Of a stretch of DNA of 24,418 nt, positions 1 through 8,583 are shown piece after piece. The stretch's first letter is position 1. Each line of letters opens with the position of its first letter. The position numbers and the translations under genes are program-made. The DNA is taken from the NCBI GenBank assembly GCA_003427395.1, contig BFEA01000406.1, positions 614,229 through 638,646 of the forward strand, read 5' to 3'. The notes under the pieces are model-generated. The model saw nothing but the letters and a program-made list of their open reading frames with translations. It was not told where the DNA came from and searched no databases. The DNA comes from Chara braunii (lineage: Eukaryota; Streptophyta; Charophyceae; Charales; Characeae).

Positions 1-70
<70 letters not shown>
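1..70. repeat. (GA)n microsatellite at the window edge
   Basis: A perfect GA dinucleotide repeat fills the first 70 bases and is cut by the window edge, so its true length is unknown. It abuts a GC-rich segment of different composition. Confidence 0.97.
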
Positions 71-75
<5 letters not shown>

Positions 76-960
76 GCGAGAAGCTGTCGCTCTTTGCATG
101 GAGCCAGAGTCGCCCTGGTCGAACGTGAGCACGGGTTCCCGCCCGTGCCCCTCCTTCGACTCCGTACGTCTCAGCGCGTTGCCGACCTTCCCTATCGCCG
201 ACGACGATAGCGTGTACTGCGACGCAGATGTACGGGGCGCCCTGCGACGAACTGAGTCGGTCCATTGGCACAATCCCGACAGAGCGTGCCATATCGGAGG
301 GAGTGGGTTTGTACTGATTGACTGGTTCTCCTCCCCATCTCTGATATTGCCTTACACCGACCTGATGGTGCTACCCTGGTCCGCGGCCCACGCCACGGGG
401 CGGCCCCAGTTTAACTGTCGCTGGTGCCGTCAGGGGGACTCGTGCTCCTGGCGACGGCTAGTTCTGGAGTACGAAGGGGCAGCCCGGTTCCCCGAACTCT
501 CCCGCAACGCGGGCGCCCTTCCGGCCCGCTTCCGAACGACGATTCCCGCGACGCACTCCACCACCGGAGGCCCTGCGCCGGGATGCCCCCGCGGCTTGGA
601 CGGACCTGACGACGAAGTTGGGAAAGTCCAGACTGACGGCCCCCATCGTCACTGCGGACCCGACATCGTGAGGAGCGGGAACCCCCGCTTCTCACCCGCT
701 TTCCTCCCTGCTCCTCCCTTTTTCGAGGCACTTTTGGGGTTTTCCCCCACCCCCTGCTCAACGGTTGAACGAGACGGGTGTCGTGCCCGTCCTTCGTCCT
801 CGACGGCGGCTCGAGCCCCCGCCAAGGCAACCCTCGGCCCCAACTAGAAGACCCCCATTTTTGTTTTGGGGGCTCCACCCCCATTGGAAAAAATCCTCGG
901 CCACGCCCCCCCCCTACTACTCTGATCAGCGGACCCGGTACCGAACGCTGAGCGGGGCGT
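71..960. other. GC-rich segment without a convincing gene
   Basis: This block is clearly richer in G and C than the sequence after it, and open frames occur on both strands at once, as expected from GC richness rather than coding. Short hairpins are visible: 129-148 (7-bp arms GCACGGG/CCCGTGC) and 773-791 (6-bp arms GACGGG/CCCGTC). The composition and hairpins would fit a transcribed spacer such as rDNA spacer, but I could not match it to 18S, 5.8S, 28S or 5S rRNA. No function is assigned. Confidence 0.5.
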
Positions 961-1320
961 GAGGTTAAGCGCATCACAAACTACTGTTGCTCAGGGGAAA
1001 TACGACGTAATTACAAATGAATTACTAGACTCTCCTTTCCCCATTAGCATCCTCTCTGCCCTATTCTAATCTCCCCCACTCCTCATGGCGCAGAATGGTT
1101 AGAAGTAGGGGTAATTGAGGAGAGTAGGGTAGAGCTTGAATTTGCGCACAATGGGGTCAATCCTTCCTTACTGGGGAAACAATCAATGCCCCTTGCTCAT
1201 GCTATATTCGTGTAGAACAGGAAACTGTCTCCACGGAAGCAGTGGCTGAGGCTCTTCCAGCCGTAATGGGAAGAGGCGTGTGTGTACGCATTGTAATCAA
1301 TTTCGTAATTGGAGCCTCGG

Positions 1321-1358
<38 letters not shown>

Positions 1359-1469
1359 AACTTGTGGGGCCTTTTTGAAAATATCTCATGTCCAACCGGC
1401 ATCAGGGTTTTTGACTTGGACTGTGGTCAGAGGTGCCCAACTGGGTAAGTCAGTCATCAGAGGTGCTTG
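961..1469. other. Non-coding stretch with a 35-base A tract
   Basis: No gene is seen. A pure A run at 1323-1357 may be the tail of a plus-strand retroposon whose body lies upstream, but I recognise no body. Loose direct repeats occur around 1415-1435 and 1562-1583 (shared ACTTGGACT and GTCAGAGGT), so some local duplication is likely. Confidence 0.5.
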
Positions 1470-1961
1470 ATGCAAATCAATGCCACATTGAGGGTCATGA
1501 TGCAAATTTTCGTAAAAAAGAATGATATGTTGCTGTTCATAATTGGCCTACTGGATCATATAACTTGGACTTTTGTCAGAGGTATAACGGACTGGCTGCT
1601 AAAACAGCTAAAGACCCAGCTACCGACCGTGGAGCCCGAGTTTTGGTATGCGTACGTTCGACTTTTTAGCCTAGTAGATAATAGCCCCACCGTGAGAGAA
1701 GCCTTGGCAATGGGGCCGCCGCCCCACGTAACATGGGCTGAAGCCTTTCAGCGAATCCTGGCCATTATAAAAGACCTGTTTCAGCCCCCGCAGGGGGATC
1801 TCCCCCGACACGCAGAGGAAAATCTGGTACAGTAGAAGAAGCCCCTGCAAGGACCTGATAGCCAAACTGGGCAGCAGGAGGAACTCCTGGTTTTGAAACG
1901 GTTAAAAATCTGGCAGATAAGAACTACAGAACCAACAATGCACGACACGGAACAGGACTAA
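1470..1961 (+). pseudogene. Unidentified coding remnant with one in-frame stop
   Basis: An open frame runs from an ATG at 1470 to TAG at 1833-1835 and continues in the same frame with coding-like composition to TAA at 1959-1961. The first part (about 121 residues) has a hydrophobic start and then a helical-looking, W/F-rich stretch containing the short motifs EFWYAYVRLF and VTWAEAFQ. The part after the stop is E/Q/K-rich. I do not recognise a family. A degraded retrotransposon ORF is possible because a LINE 3' tail begins about 135 bases downstream on the same strand. It may equally be a chance ORF. Confidence 0.22.
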
Positions 1962-2097
1962 GATAGAGTTAGGCTGTCAGGTAGGCAAGCAGCTCAGAAT
2001 GCGGCGTAGTGCTGCCTGCCAAAATTCCACGTTCGCAGATGAGGCTTTCTTCTGGCTGTCATTACAACTGCATATTTGTCTGATGAAGCAAACTGAA

Positions 2098-2246
2098 TGT
2101 TCAGGGACGCTGGACCCGTTTTCCAGCAGGTGCTGCTCCCCACCAATAGATGGAGCCTCCTGGGAAATGCTAGTGGTGTCTGCTCTTACCAGCACCCCTA
2201 GCACCCTCTCGGGTTGTTTGTTTAACAAAAAAAAAAAAAAAAAAAA
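2098..2246 (+). mobile_element. LINE 3'-tail copy 1 (5'-truncated retroposon)
   Basis: This is one of five copies in the window of a conserved 3'-terminal module. It starts TGTTCAGGGACGCTGGACCC, has a GCTGGA/TCCAGC hairpin, the core CCCCACCAATAGATGGAGCC, a second hairpin at 2168-2178/2193-2203, and ends in an A tract at 2227-2246. The same module ends the long minus-strand LINE at 13768-21456, so this is probably a 5'-truncated copy or a SINE sharing that tail. The 5' limit is uncertain because weak similarity to the LINE 3' UTR may continue upstream. Confidence 0.75.
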
Positions 2247-2310
2247 GAAATCCGGCAGATAATCGAGAAGGGACTGTATGAAAACCGCCGCTCAACAGAA
2301 AATGGGGTCC

Positions 2311-2335
2311 TTTTTTTTTTCTTTTTTTTTTTTTT
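2311..2335. repeat. Poly-T tract
   Basis: A T-rich run with one interrupting C lies about 65 bases after the A tract of tail copy 1. It could be the tail of a minus-strand retroposon, but no recognisable body is present on its right. Confidence 0.6.
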
Positions 2336-2420
2336 ATAAGGGCCCAGTGCCCAAGGCTTGTATTGATATTTGAGAATATTGAGGCCGGGGTCCTCACATT
2401 CTACCCGGAGTAACCAAGTT

Positions 2421-2447
2421 ATGATGATGAGGATGATGATGATGATG
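2421..2447. repeat. (GAT)n microsatellite
   Basis: An imperfect GAT/ATG trinucleotide repeat in non-coding sequence between the tail copy and the next coding remnant. Confidence 0.8.
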
Positions 2448-2546
2448 CTAAAACTGATGATTTTCTGCTAATCAGAATCATGATCTGAGCAGTCACACTC
2501 GTAAGTACTAGCCAATAAGGAAGAGTGATCAGGAAGGCTAATCAAA

Positions 2547-2990
2547 ATGTTCTCTACTCAGAACTACATACCAATGGGGAAGGTAGAAGGAAAGTGGCTG
2601 TCAATGACAGGGGAAAATGACAGAAAAGGGGGGATCACTTTGCAGGGGTGGAATTTTCCCATCCTAGGGAAGGACAGGGAGGGGGTGTTCACCGAACAAG
2701 TAAAGGTTTTATTTCGGAACAACTTCGCAGCTGGGGCTAAGGCACTATACAGATAGGAAGGAAGCAGCCATCAGATGGCCCGCATGGACCTTTTCGTCCT
2801 CTTTGACTCTAACAAGGCAGAGAATCTGCAATGGCTTGGCCATAGCGCCTTGTTGGATATGAAGTCCCTTAAGATAAAACCAGGGCCCTTTGGAAAAGTG
2901 ACGACATATGCATGTGCCTATGTACCGTCGTGCGGAAAAAACATCTTAAATCTGGACAAGTGGGACACAAGAGCATGGCCGCAGCTCTAG
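2547..2990 (+). pseudogene. Coding remnant, possibly from a LINE ORF1
   Basis: Two open segments, 2547-2756 and 2775-2990, lie in the same frame, separated only by a TAG at 2754-2756 and 18 further bases. The translation has GKW near the start, then LQGW, and in the second part MDLFVLFDSN followed by LQWLG. This order of short features loosely resembles the C-terminal part of ORF1 in the LINE on the right (GKW, LEGW, LLLFDPD, LTWLS). From that I infer a decayed fragment of a related ORF1. The similarity was judged by eye and is weak, so chance or an unrelated gene fragment remains possible. Confidence 0.3.
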
Positions 2991-3265
2991 CCCCCCCTTC
3001 CCCCGCCCCGCTGACCCTCTCAGTCCTTGAAGGTCCTGACAAAGAACACCATGGAGGATATCGATGCATTGTATTGTAGAGATATTCAAGAGAGATTTGC
3101 ATGATTTCATTTCCAAGCGGGAGGATACTGGGGCGCAGCGCGTCCGGGAGCGCTGCGCACCGTCCGGTACAGGAATCGCGGGAGAACGACGCAGCACGGC
3201 CTGGCAAGGCGAGCGCGGAGCGAAGCGTGAAACAGAGCGGCGCGAAGTAGCATGATGGGCGTAAA
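2991..3265 (+). other. CpG-rich leader upstream of the giant ORF
   Basis: No gene is seen. From about 3130 the sequence becomes CpG-rich and contains a hairpin with perfect 8-bp arms at 3133-3140 (GCGCAGCG) and 3151-3158 (CGCTGCGC) with a 10-base loop. A stop at 3248-3250 in the frame of the downstream ORF makes the ATG at 3266 the first possible start on this contiguous sequence. It may hold the promoter or 5' UTR, but no TATA box or other core element could be assigned. Confidence 0.4.
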
Positions 3266-5194
3266 ATGGCGATGGCGTGCGACGGTGTGCGTTGGAGATT
3301 TCGTGCAGGCAAGATAGGATGGGGACGGGCGATGGCACGTCGTCGGTTGCAGTGGAGTGGAATGGGGATTGTGCCGAGGAGAAGGGGTTGGAATGGGGGT
3401 CAGAAGGCATTCGCTATGAAAGCCTTCGGCGGCAATCGAGATGGGAATGCCTTGAAGATGCTCTTACCCATTGAATTCCTCAGCAAGACCAACGGGTATA
3501 GGAAAAGTGGTCAATTCCCGACGGTCGCCGCTGGTCACCAGCTCTCGTTACCTCTTGTCCCGTTCGATGCTCGTGTCGAGAGTCTCGCAGGCTTATCAAC
3601 GTGCTCTAGCGATCGGCGGCAGGTCGTATCGACCCCGCAACAACCTGCCGGCGGGAAGCAGAAAGTCATTACTTACCAGAGGCGTTCGGGCGGTGGTCCA
3701 TCGGGAAACCTTTTGAAGAAGAAGGGGCTCCCCATACCTCCTTCGGATCTTCCTGGAAGCTCGCGTTCTGGTGCCATCTCGCGCTCGCGGGACACCGCTC
3801 AACGTGGAACAGATGAGGAGTCGGACGAAGAAACGGAAGAAGACGAACGGGTTCACCGAATGCAATCAGGGTTGTTAGCGACACCTCGGCACATCCAGGG
3901 CGAAGGCTCTTGCGATGTGAATGTGGGGCGGGAAGCTGGTGGAGGTGCCGAAGCCCAGGTGAGGGACGATGGGGAATACGACGAGGATGAAGGGGAGTGT
4001 GGTACTGGAGAGCGTCGAGAACAGGTTGGAGGAGGGGCAGACCATATGGAGTGGGAAAAGGTTGCGGCGGGCAGTGGGGTGGGCGGTGGTGCTGTGCGTG
4101 GTTCGGAAATGGGAGACGAGGAATTGGAAGACGAAGGAGAAGACGTGGATGCTTCCGCGGGGCTTGCTTCCAAGGGGAGGGGAAAACGCACTGCACAATC
4201 GTCGCCGAAGCCTGCTGCGCCTAAGAAACAGGCTCGAAGAAAAGCTGTGGACGAAGCTCGGGTCGCCTTGGATGCATCTCAAGGGACGCTTGGTGACGTC
4301 GATGTGAAATGCAAATCAAGTGCTCGGATTCGCAAAACGTCACAACCCAAGAAACCCGTGCGACCATCAAGGCGTCAGAAATCGGACGACTCCAGCGACG
4401 ATGTTGAAGGCGTGGCCCCTCGCTTGCTCTCCCTCCCTGACGACGATGAGCAGGAGACGAAGAAACCCAGTGCGGTCAATATGACGCAGTGCTTCTTCCT
4501 CGAGTACGACGACGACGGCAAAAAGAGAAGAGACCCGCCTAGGGTGGTGATTGACGTTGTGCAGATTCTTCCAATTCTGGCGGGAGATATAACCTTCAAC
4601 CAGCGATCGCTGAACTTGGCCATCGTTGCAGGCATCGATGCGGCAATCGAGGCATCAACTCGTCCAAGGTCCGCGGATGATCCGGCCCCGTGGGATCCAT
4701 CGGAGTTGGTGCTGGCTCCGATTATGCCATCGCTTGAGCATCCAGACAGCCAAGGGACACGAGTCCTTCCGCAGGACTTCGATCCCGATAGGGCAAACGA
4801 GTATTTCTATTACCCGGTTGCCGGTCAACATACTTTCGAAGCTATGAAAAGAGCAGTGGCGAGGAAATCTGAAGCCGTTGAGGTGTTCGGCTTTCGGAAT
4901 TATGATCGTGTACGGATCATTTATTTCGACGACGACCACACGAACGGGTACATGTATGTTTCGACATACGACAACACGAGAGTTGACTGTGCTATGTTAC
5001 CGTCGTTCCACCAAGCCTGCGAGGACATCAGAGGATTTTGGGACTTGAAGAAACGGATCGGGCCAGTGGGGAACGTGTCCAAAGGGGATCCCACCGGTGT
5101 GGCGCACCAGGAAGAGTGGAGGAAATTTTTGAGACTTTGCATGGGAAAGTCATGTGAAAAATCGCTGTGGACGGAGTCTTTGTCTCCGAAGTAG
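3266..5194 (+). CDS. N-terminal segment: disordered acidic region plus ParB-like domain
   Basis: This 642-residue open segment begins at the first ATG after an in-frame stop. Residues about 1-400 are low complexity, with S/E/D-rich stretches (EESDEETEEDE), G/E/D repeats and basic patches typical of nuclear disordered tails. From about 425 the sequence becomes globular: a VVIDVVQILPI strand, FNQRSLN, a helix, then PVAGQHTFEAMKRAV at residues 517-531. The order 'strand, R-helix, G-x-H-x-x-A helix' resembles ParB/sulfiredoxin-like nuclease folds, in which G-Q-H/R contacts nucleotide. That assignment is inference by eye. The first ~100 residues look atypical and the true start may lie downstream or in an unseen exon. 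TAG at 5192-5194 ends the segment, but the frame continues. Confidence 0.5.
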   Translation: MAMACDGVRWRFRAGKIGWGRAMARRRLQWSGMGIVPRRRGWNGGQKAFAMKAFGGNRDGNALKMLLPIEFLSKTNGYRKSGQFPTVAAGHQLSLPLVPFDARVESLAGLSTCSSDRRQVVSTPQQPAGGKQKVITYQRRSGGGPSGNLLKKKGLPIPPSDLPGSSRSGAISRSRDTAQRGTDEESDEETEEDERVHRMQSGLLATPRHIQGEGSCDVNVGREAGGGAEAQVRDDGEYDEDEGECGTGERREQVGGGADHMEWEKVAAGSGVGGGAVRGSEMGDEELEDEGEDVDASAGLASKGRGKRTAQSSPKPAAPKKQARRKAVDEARVALDASQGTLGDVDVKCKSSARIRKTSQPKKPVRPSRRQKSDDSSDDVEGVAPRLLSLPDDDEQETKKPSAVNMTQCFFLEYDDDGKKRRDPPRVVIDVVQILPILAGDITFNQRSLNLAIVAGIDAAIEASTRPRSADDPAPWDPSELVLAPIMPSLEHPDSQGTRVLPQDFDPDRANEYFYYPVAGQHTFEAMKRAVARKSEAVEVFGFRNYDRVRIIYFDDDHTNGYMYVSTYDNTRVDCAMLPSFHQACEDIRGFWDLKKRIGPVGNVSKGDPTGVAHQEEWRKFLRLCMGKSCEKSLWTESLSPK

Positions 5195-5263
5195 CAAACA
5201 GACTGGACGAACAGAATGAGGGGATACATGAATGTCGCCACATGCAAGGACAGGATATGACCA

Positions 5264-6886
5264 GTGGTAAAGGAATTTTTTCAGAAGTTCGAGGCGGGGG
5301 AGTTGCCGCTACACGACAACAAATGCCTGAAGGACTTGCCGGGGAAGCAGGAGGGGCGGTTGCCGGGCCAATTCACCGAAGAGGTGCAGGGGAAGAAGGA
5401 GGTGTTCCATTGCATAGCGGCTAGGGACGGGGGACCGAACGCTACAGTGTCCTTCAAAGATCTCGTTCCGTCAAACTTCAAATGTTTTGGAGATATGACG
5501 GCACGAGAGAAAGAAATTGCATTGCGGTTGATGATAGATAAGAAAGTCATCGCCACTACTAGACTGGTTCCTCCTGGGAAGTTGAATATGACCAACCTCC
5601 TCGACATCATAATGCGTGAGAGGTACATGATGCGTCTGTTCAACTACATCGTCTTCGAATCGGATAACAGAGAGACGAAAGAATGGAAGGACGGGAACTT
5701 CTTCGACTATGAAAACGTGGAGGAGAGGTTTGGCATTAAGGCAGGCAAATGGGATGAGGAAAGGGATAGGATCCGTTTGGAATACGTCCGGAGGGTTCCG
5801 AAAAGACTCGGCGGAGAGCAAGAGGAAAAAAACCTGAAAGGAGCTGGTCTAAAGGTCACGGAGGCATTGTACAGGGACGCGCCATTCCACTTCAAGTACT
5901 TCGTGTACCACGCCATAGGGAAAGTGGACTTGCTGACAGTCGAGTTGCAACGGTTGAAGAACGATGCGCTTCATCTGTGCTGGGAGAAGAAAGGGCGACG
6001 GTCGACATTGCTGCCGGTCAACATGCACCCGAAGGAGTTGCTGCCCGCGACCGATGAAATTGTGACTACAGCCACGAACTTGAATTGCAAGGCCGCCATC
6101 CTCGATCTCGCAAACCCGAAGGACTGCCTTGCATGGTCGCCGGCCGATTTCGATGCTCTGCACAAAATGATGTCGAAATTGTGCGGCAGTAATCGGATTC
6201 TGATTGTTTTTACCCCGCAAAAACAACAGAAGATCGTCATGCGGCAACTGTACAACTGGGACGACGCAGAGGTGATACCTGGGACTTGGAAACATTATCT
6301 CGTTGGGACGGCTGTCAGCAAGTACGGAAACTTGCAAGCCGACTACAAGGACACGATGGCGGTCGTCCTGCATGCCGAGGGCGGCGATCTCAGGAAGGTC
6401 ACGAGGATCCCTAAGTCGGAGGCGGAGCTAGTGAAGCTTCACGTTGAGGAGGAGAAGTTCAAGAGGTGCACAGCAAAGCACGGCGGCGATGAAGGAAACG
6501 AACGAGAGGAATATGGGCGGTGGGAACGACATCCGACACGGATGCAGAAGCTATGTAGTTCATTTTTGCACGAGGATCAGGGGGTGTTACTTATCGGAAA
6601 GCCACATGCTGGACTTGTGTGGGAGCTTCTGCGCGCGGGCTATCATGTTTTTGCATGCGACGGGTCGTCCAAAAACATCTCGTACTTGACGAAGGCCATC
6701 GACATTCTTGGGAAGGACGCAAGAAACGATTGCNCGGTNGAGAGGCAGAAGACGNNGCANCGNCNGNACAGANATATGTACCACAAGCTGGGCAAGAAGA
6801 GAAACAAGATGTGGGACTATCTGTTCCAAGGCCAACCCAAATCGCCATTCGAGAATGACTACATAGTTCGCAAAGCGATGGCATAG
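5264..6886 (+). CDS. Middle segment: DNA N4/N6-methylase-like domain with degenerate catalytic motif
   Basis: This is the same frame as the preceding segment, resuming after TGA at 5258-5260. The first ~220 codons form a charged, mostly helical region of unknown family. AAILDLANP (Asp947, Asn950 in whole-frame numbering) sits where N4/N6 DNA methylases carry (D/N/S)PP(Y/F/W), which here reads DLAN. It is followed by WSPADFDALHKMM, a pattern like the helix after that motif. HEDQGVLLIGKPHAG (residues 1102-1116) and FACDGSS (about 1129-1135) resemble the SAM-binding loop and the acidic end of strand 2, in the permuted order typical of such enzymes. If the assignment is right, loss of PPY suggests no methyl transfer. 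Nine scattered Ns at 6734-6773 corrupt residues about 1157-1170. TAG at 6884-6886 closes the segment. Confidence 0.5.
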   Translation: MVKEFFQKFEAGELPLHDNKCLKDLPGKQEGRLPGQFTEEVQGKKEVFHCIAARDGGPNATVSFKDLVPSNFKCFGDMTAREKEIALRLMIDKKVIATTRLVPPGKLNMTNLLDIIMRERYMMRLFNYIVFESDNRETKEWKDGNFFDYENVEERFGIKAGKWDEERDRIRLEYVRRVPKRLGGEQEEKNLKGAGLKVTEALYRDAPFHFKYFVYHAIGKVDLLTVELQRLKNDALHLCWEKKGRRSTLLPVNMHPKELLPATDEIVTTATNLNCKAAILDLANPKDCLAWSPADFDALHKMMSKLCGSNRILIVFTPQKQQKIVMRQLYNWDDAEVIPGTWKHYLVGTAVSKYGNLQADYKDTMAVVLHAEGGDLRKVTRIPKSEAELVKLHVEEEKFKRCTAKHGGDEGNEREEYGRWERHPTRMQKLCSSFLHEDQGVLLIGKPHAGLVWELLRAGYHVFACDGSSKNISYLTKAIDILGKDARNDCXXERQKTXXXXXRXMYHKLGKKRNKMWDYLFQGQPKSPFENDYIVRKAMA

Positions 6887-7087
6887 GAAGCGTATGGTGG
6901 CTACCATAAAGCGCACGTGGATGCGTTTGCAATGTTCGTGGCAAGATGTGAACAAATGAGGTTCGCAGCCAATCAGGCTACGCTGTCGTACGATGAGTAC
7001 AACAAAATCGCCAAAACAACCTATGCATAGAATCCGATAGAGAGTGACGAGGAGATTGAAACATCGGACCTTGAAATCGAAGAGCGA

Positions 7088-8383
7088 GTGAAACGTTTGC
7101 AAGAGGGAATGCAGAGTGTGCCAGCATGCAGCGTGCCGAACGAGAATCAAGAAGAAGGTCGCAAGAAATCGGGAGGTGCGAGCAGTCCAACGCGTGACGT
7201 GACCGACAGGGCGAGTTCCGTTGAACAGATGCAAACGGATTCGCCTACGCCCCTCCAATCACTTGAGAATACATTGATTCATGGCAATCGTTACGGGCTC
7301 CAGGGGAGACATCGCACTCTTCGAGGAAACACGGAACACAACATGATGGCAGACGACAATGAGGATGACTTGGCGGTTCCAGATGCCCTTCCAAGGCTGA
7401 TGCCTGGTGATGATATTCCCGATCGCATTGTGCAGGTCAGTGAACAACCGTACTTCATTGAAGACAAGGTGCCAGAAACGACGTCTGAGAAGTGGGGACA
7501 CCACATTTTGTGGCACACAGACGTATTCGAGCCATGCATTTTCAAGGGGGAGTGGATGATGGCACTGCATCTAACATCAGGATGGAAAGTCAAAGCCAGA
7601 CTGGCAGAAGTACCGTGGCTGAAAGTGACGAAGCGCGAAATCGTATTCTGTGTCAAGTGCGAAAACGATGGAGCGGACGAGGCGGCGATTGAGCAGAAGG
7701 CTCAATTGCTATTCGATTCTTTGCACGTCAGCAATCAGCTGGAATACAAACACAAGTTCTATGATTTGCCGTCAAGCCGGTCATACAAGACCATCGATTG
7801 GAAGATCGAACTTCCTGCATGTCAAGGCATCGAGACAATCCAGTCGGGATGCTCACAACTTGGGGGCCAGTCGACGACGCACTTTGCTGTCAGTGTCGGG
7901 GAAGCGATGAGTCAAACTAATGTCAAGATAATGGGGGTGGACAAGGGAACACGGAATGTCGATAAAGATCCTTCGAACGTTGCATCGTGCGGGCCTCCTC
8001 TATTTACTCAGGCGGAAAACCAGAGTGCATCGCAGATGGAGAGTCCCACTCCTTCCACAAACGTGGCAAATTCAGATCGAATGCAACAAGGTGGGTATGC
8101 AGAACATGCGAGTGAGGTGCAAAAAGATTCCAATGAGATGATGAAACTGTTGGATGAGGCGGAGAAGGATGGGAAGAGGAAGCTTGAGGGATCAACCACG
8201 TCCCAGACGGTGATTAATTGTATATCGTTAAGCGATGAAGGGGTAGACGTACATATAGAGAGGCATGATGACAATGAGGATGCAAGGGATAATGTCGATG
8301 AACAGAAGGAAGTGGATATCGAAGGTCGACCTGCGAGACGGTCGACAAGAGAAATAAAGAAAAAACACCCGGTTAATGTGTAG
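7088..8383 (+). CDS. C-terminal segment of the giant ORF, family unknown
   Basis: This is the same frame as the two upstream segments. The start given is only the first possible start codon after TAG 7028-7030 (it is GTG), so it is probably internal to the gene. The middle (nucleotides about 7370-7810) looks globular, with W/F-rich motifs such as SEKWGHHILWHTDVFEP and KGEWMMALHLTSGW. The flanks are S/T/Q/D/E-rich and disordered. The C-terminus ends in a basic stretch (RRSTREIKKKHP), as often seen in chromatin-associated proteins. I recognise no domain. It belongs with the ParB-like/methylase-like segments because frame and composition are continuous. Confidence 0.45.
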   Translation: MKRLQEGMQSVPACSVPNENQEEGRKKSGGASSPTRDVTDRASSVEQMQTDSPTPLQSLENTLIHGNRYGLQGRHRTLRGNTEHNMMADDNEDDLAVPDALPRLMPGDDIPDRIVQVSEQPYFIEDKVPETTSEKWGHHILWHTDVFEPCIFKGEWMMALHLTSGWKVKARLAEVPWLKVTKREIVFCVKCENDGADEAAIEQKAQLLFDSLHVSNQLEYKHKFYDLPSSRSYKTIDWKIELPACQGIETIQSGCSQLGGQSTTHFAVSVGEAMSQTNVKIMGVDKGTRNVDKDPSNVASCGPPLFTQAENQSASQMESPTPSTNVANSDRMQQGGYAEHASEVQKDSNEMMKLLDEAEKDGKRKLEGSTTSQTVINCISLSDEGVDVHIERHDDNEDARDNVDEQKEVDIEGRPARRSTREIKKKHPVNV

Positions 8384-8516
8384 ATATATGCAGAGGCTGA
8401 GTCCGAGTTGGCGTAACACTCTGTGTATGTGTGTTAGTGCTTGTACGCAACTCGGATAAATATTTTAGGCGATAGACGTGTGATATAACAATTGATTCCG
8501 CAGTGAATTGGAGAGG

Positions 8517-8583
<67 letters not shown>

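Larger units (their letters stand above)
3266..8383 (+). pseudogene. Giant ParB-like/DNA-methylase-like protein in one frame with four internal stops
   Basis: From ATG 3266 to TAG 8381-8383 a single frame is maintained for about 1,705 codons, broken only by TAG at 5192-5194, TGA at 5258-5260, TAG at 6884-6886 and TAG at 7028-7030 (codons 643, 665, 1207, 1255). Sequence between the stops still reads as protein, so I treat it as one gene. Order: disordered acidic/basic region (about 1-400), ParB-like region (about 425-600), methylase-like region (about 850-1150), acidic linker, a conserved-looking block (about 1370-1500) and a basic C-terminus. Frame kept without indels over 5.1 kb argues for recent inactivation, stop readthrough, or sequence errors in a multicopy element. 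Short introns around the stops are possible but no good splice sites were identified. The function of the full protein is unknown. Confidence 0.6.

Noticed and set aside
71-960. Ribosomal RNA gene
   Set aside because: GC-rich and hairpin-bearing, but I could not place any conserved 18S, 5.8S, 28S or 5S sequence.
98-977. Overlapping open frames on both strands (98-847 plus, 411-977 minus)
   Set aside because: Several long frames overlap in a GC-rich block, the translations are low in complexity with no recognisable motifs, and neither strand is preferred.
3669-4282. Three minus-strand frames in the N-terminal part of the giant ORF
   Set aside because: Proline/serine-rich translations are the expected antisense of a D/E/G-rich coding strand.
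5192-7030. Reassigned stop codons
   Set aside because: TAG or TAA end the giant ORF, the protease and other frames normally, and nuclear code changes are not expected in the inferred lineage; mutation is simpler.
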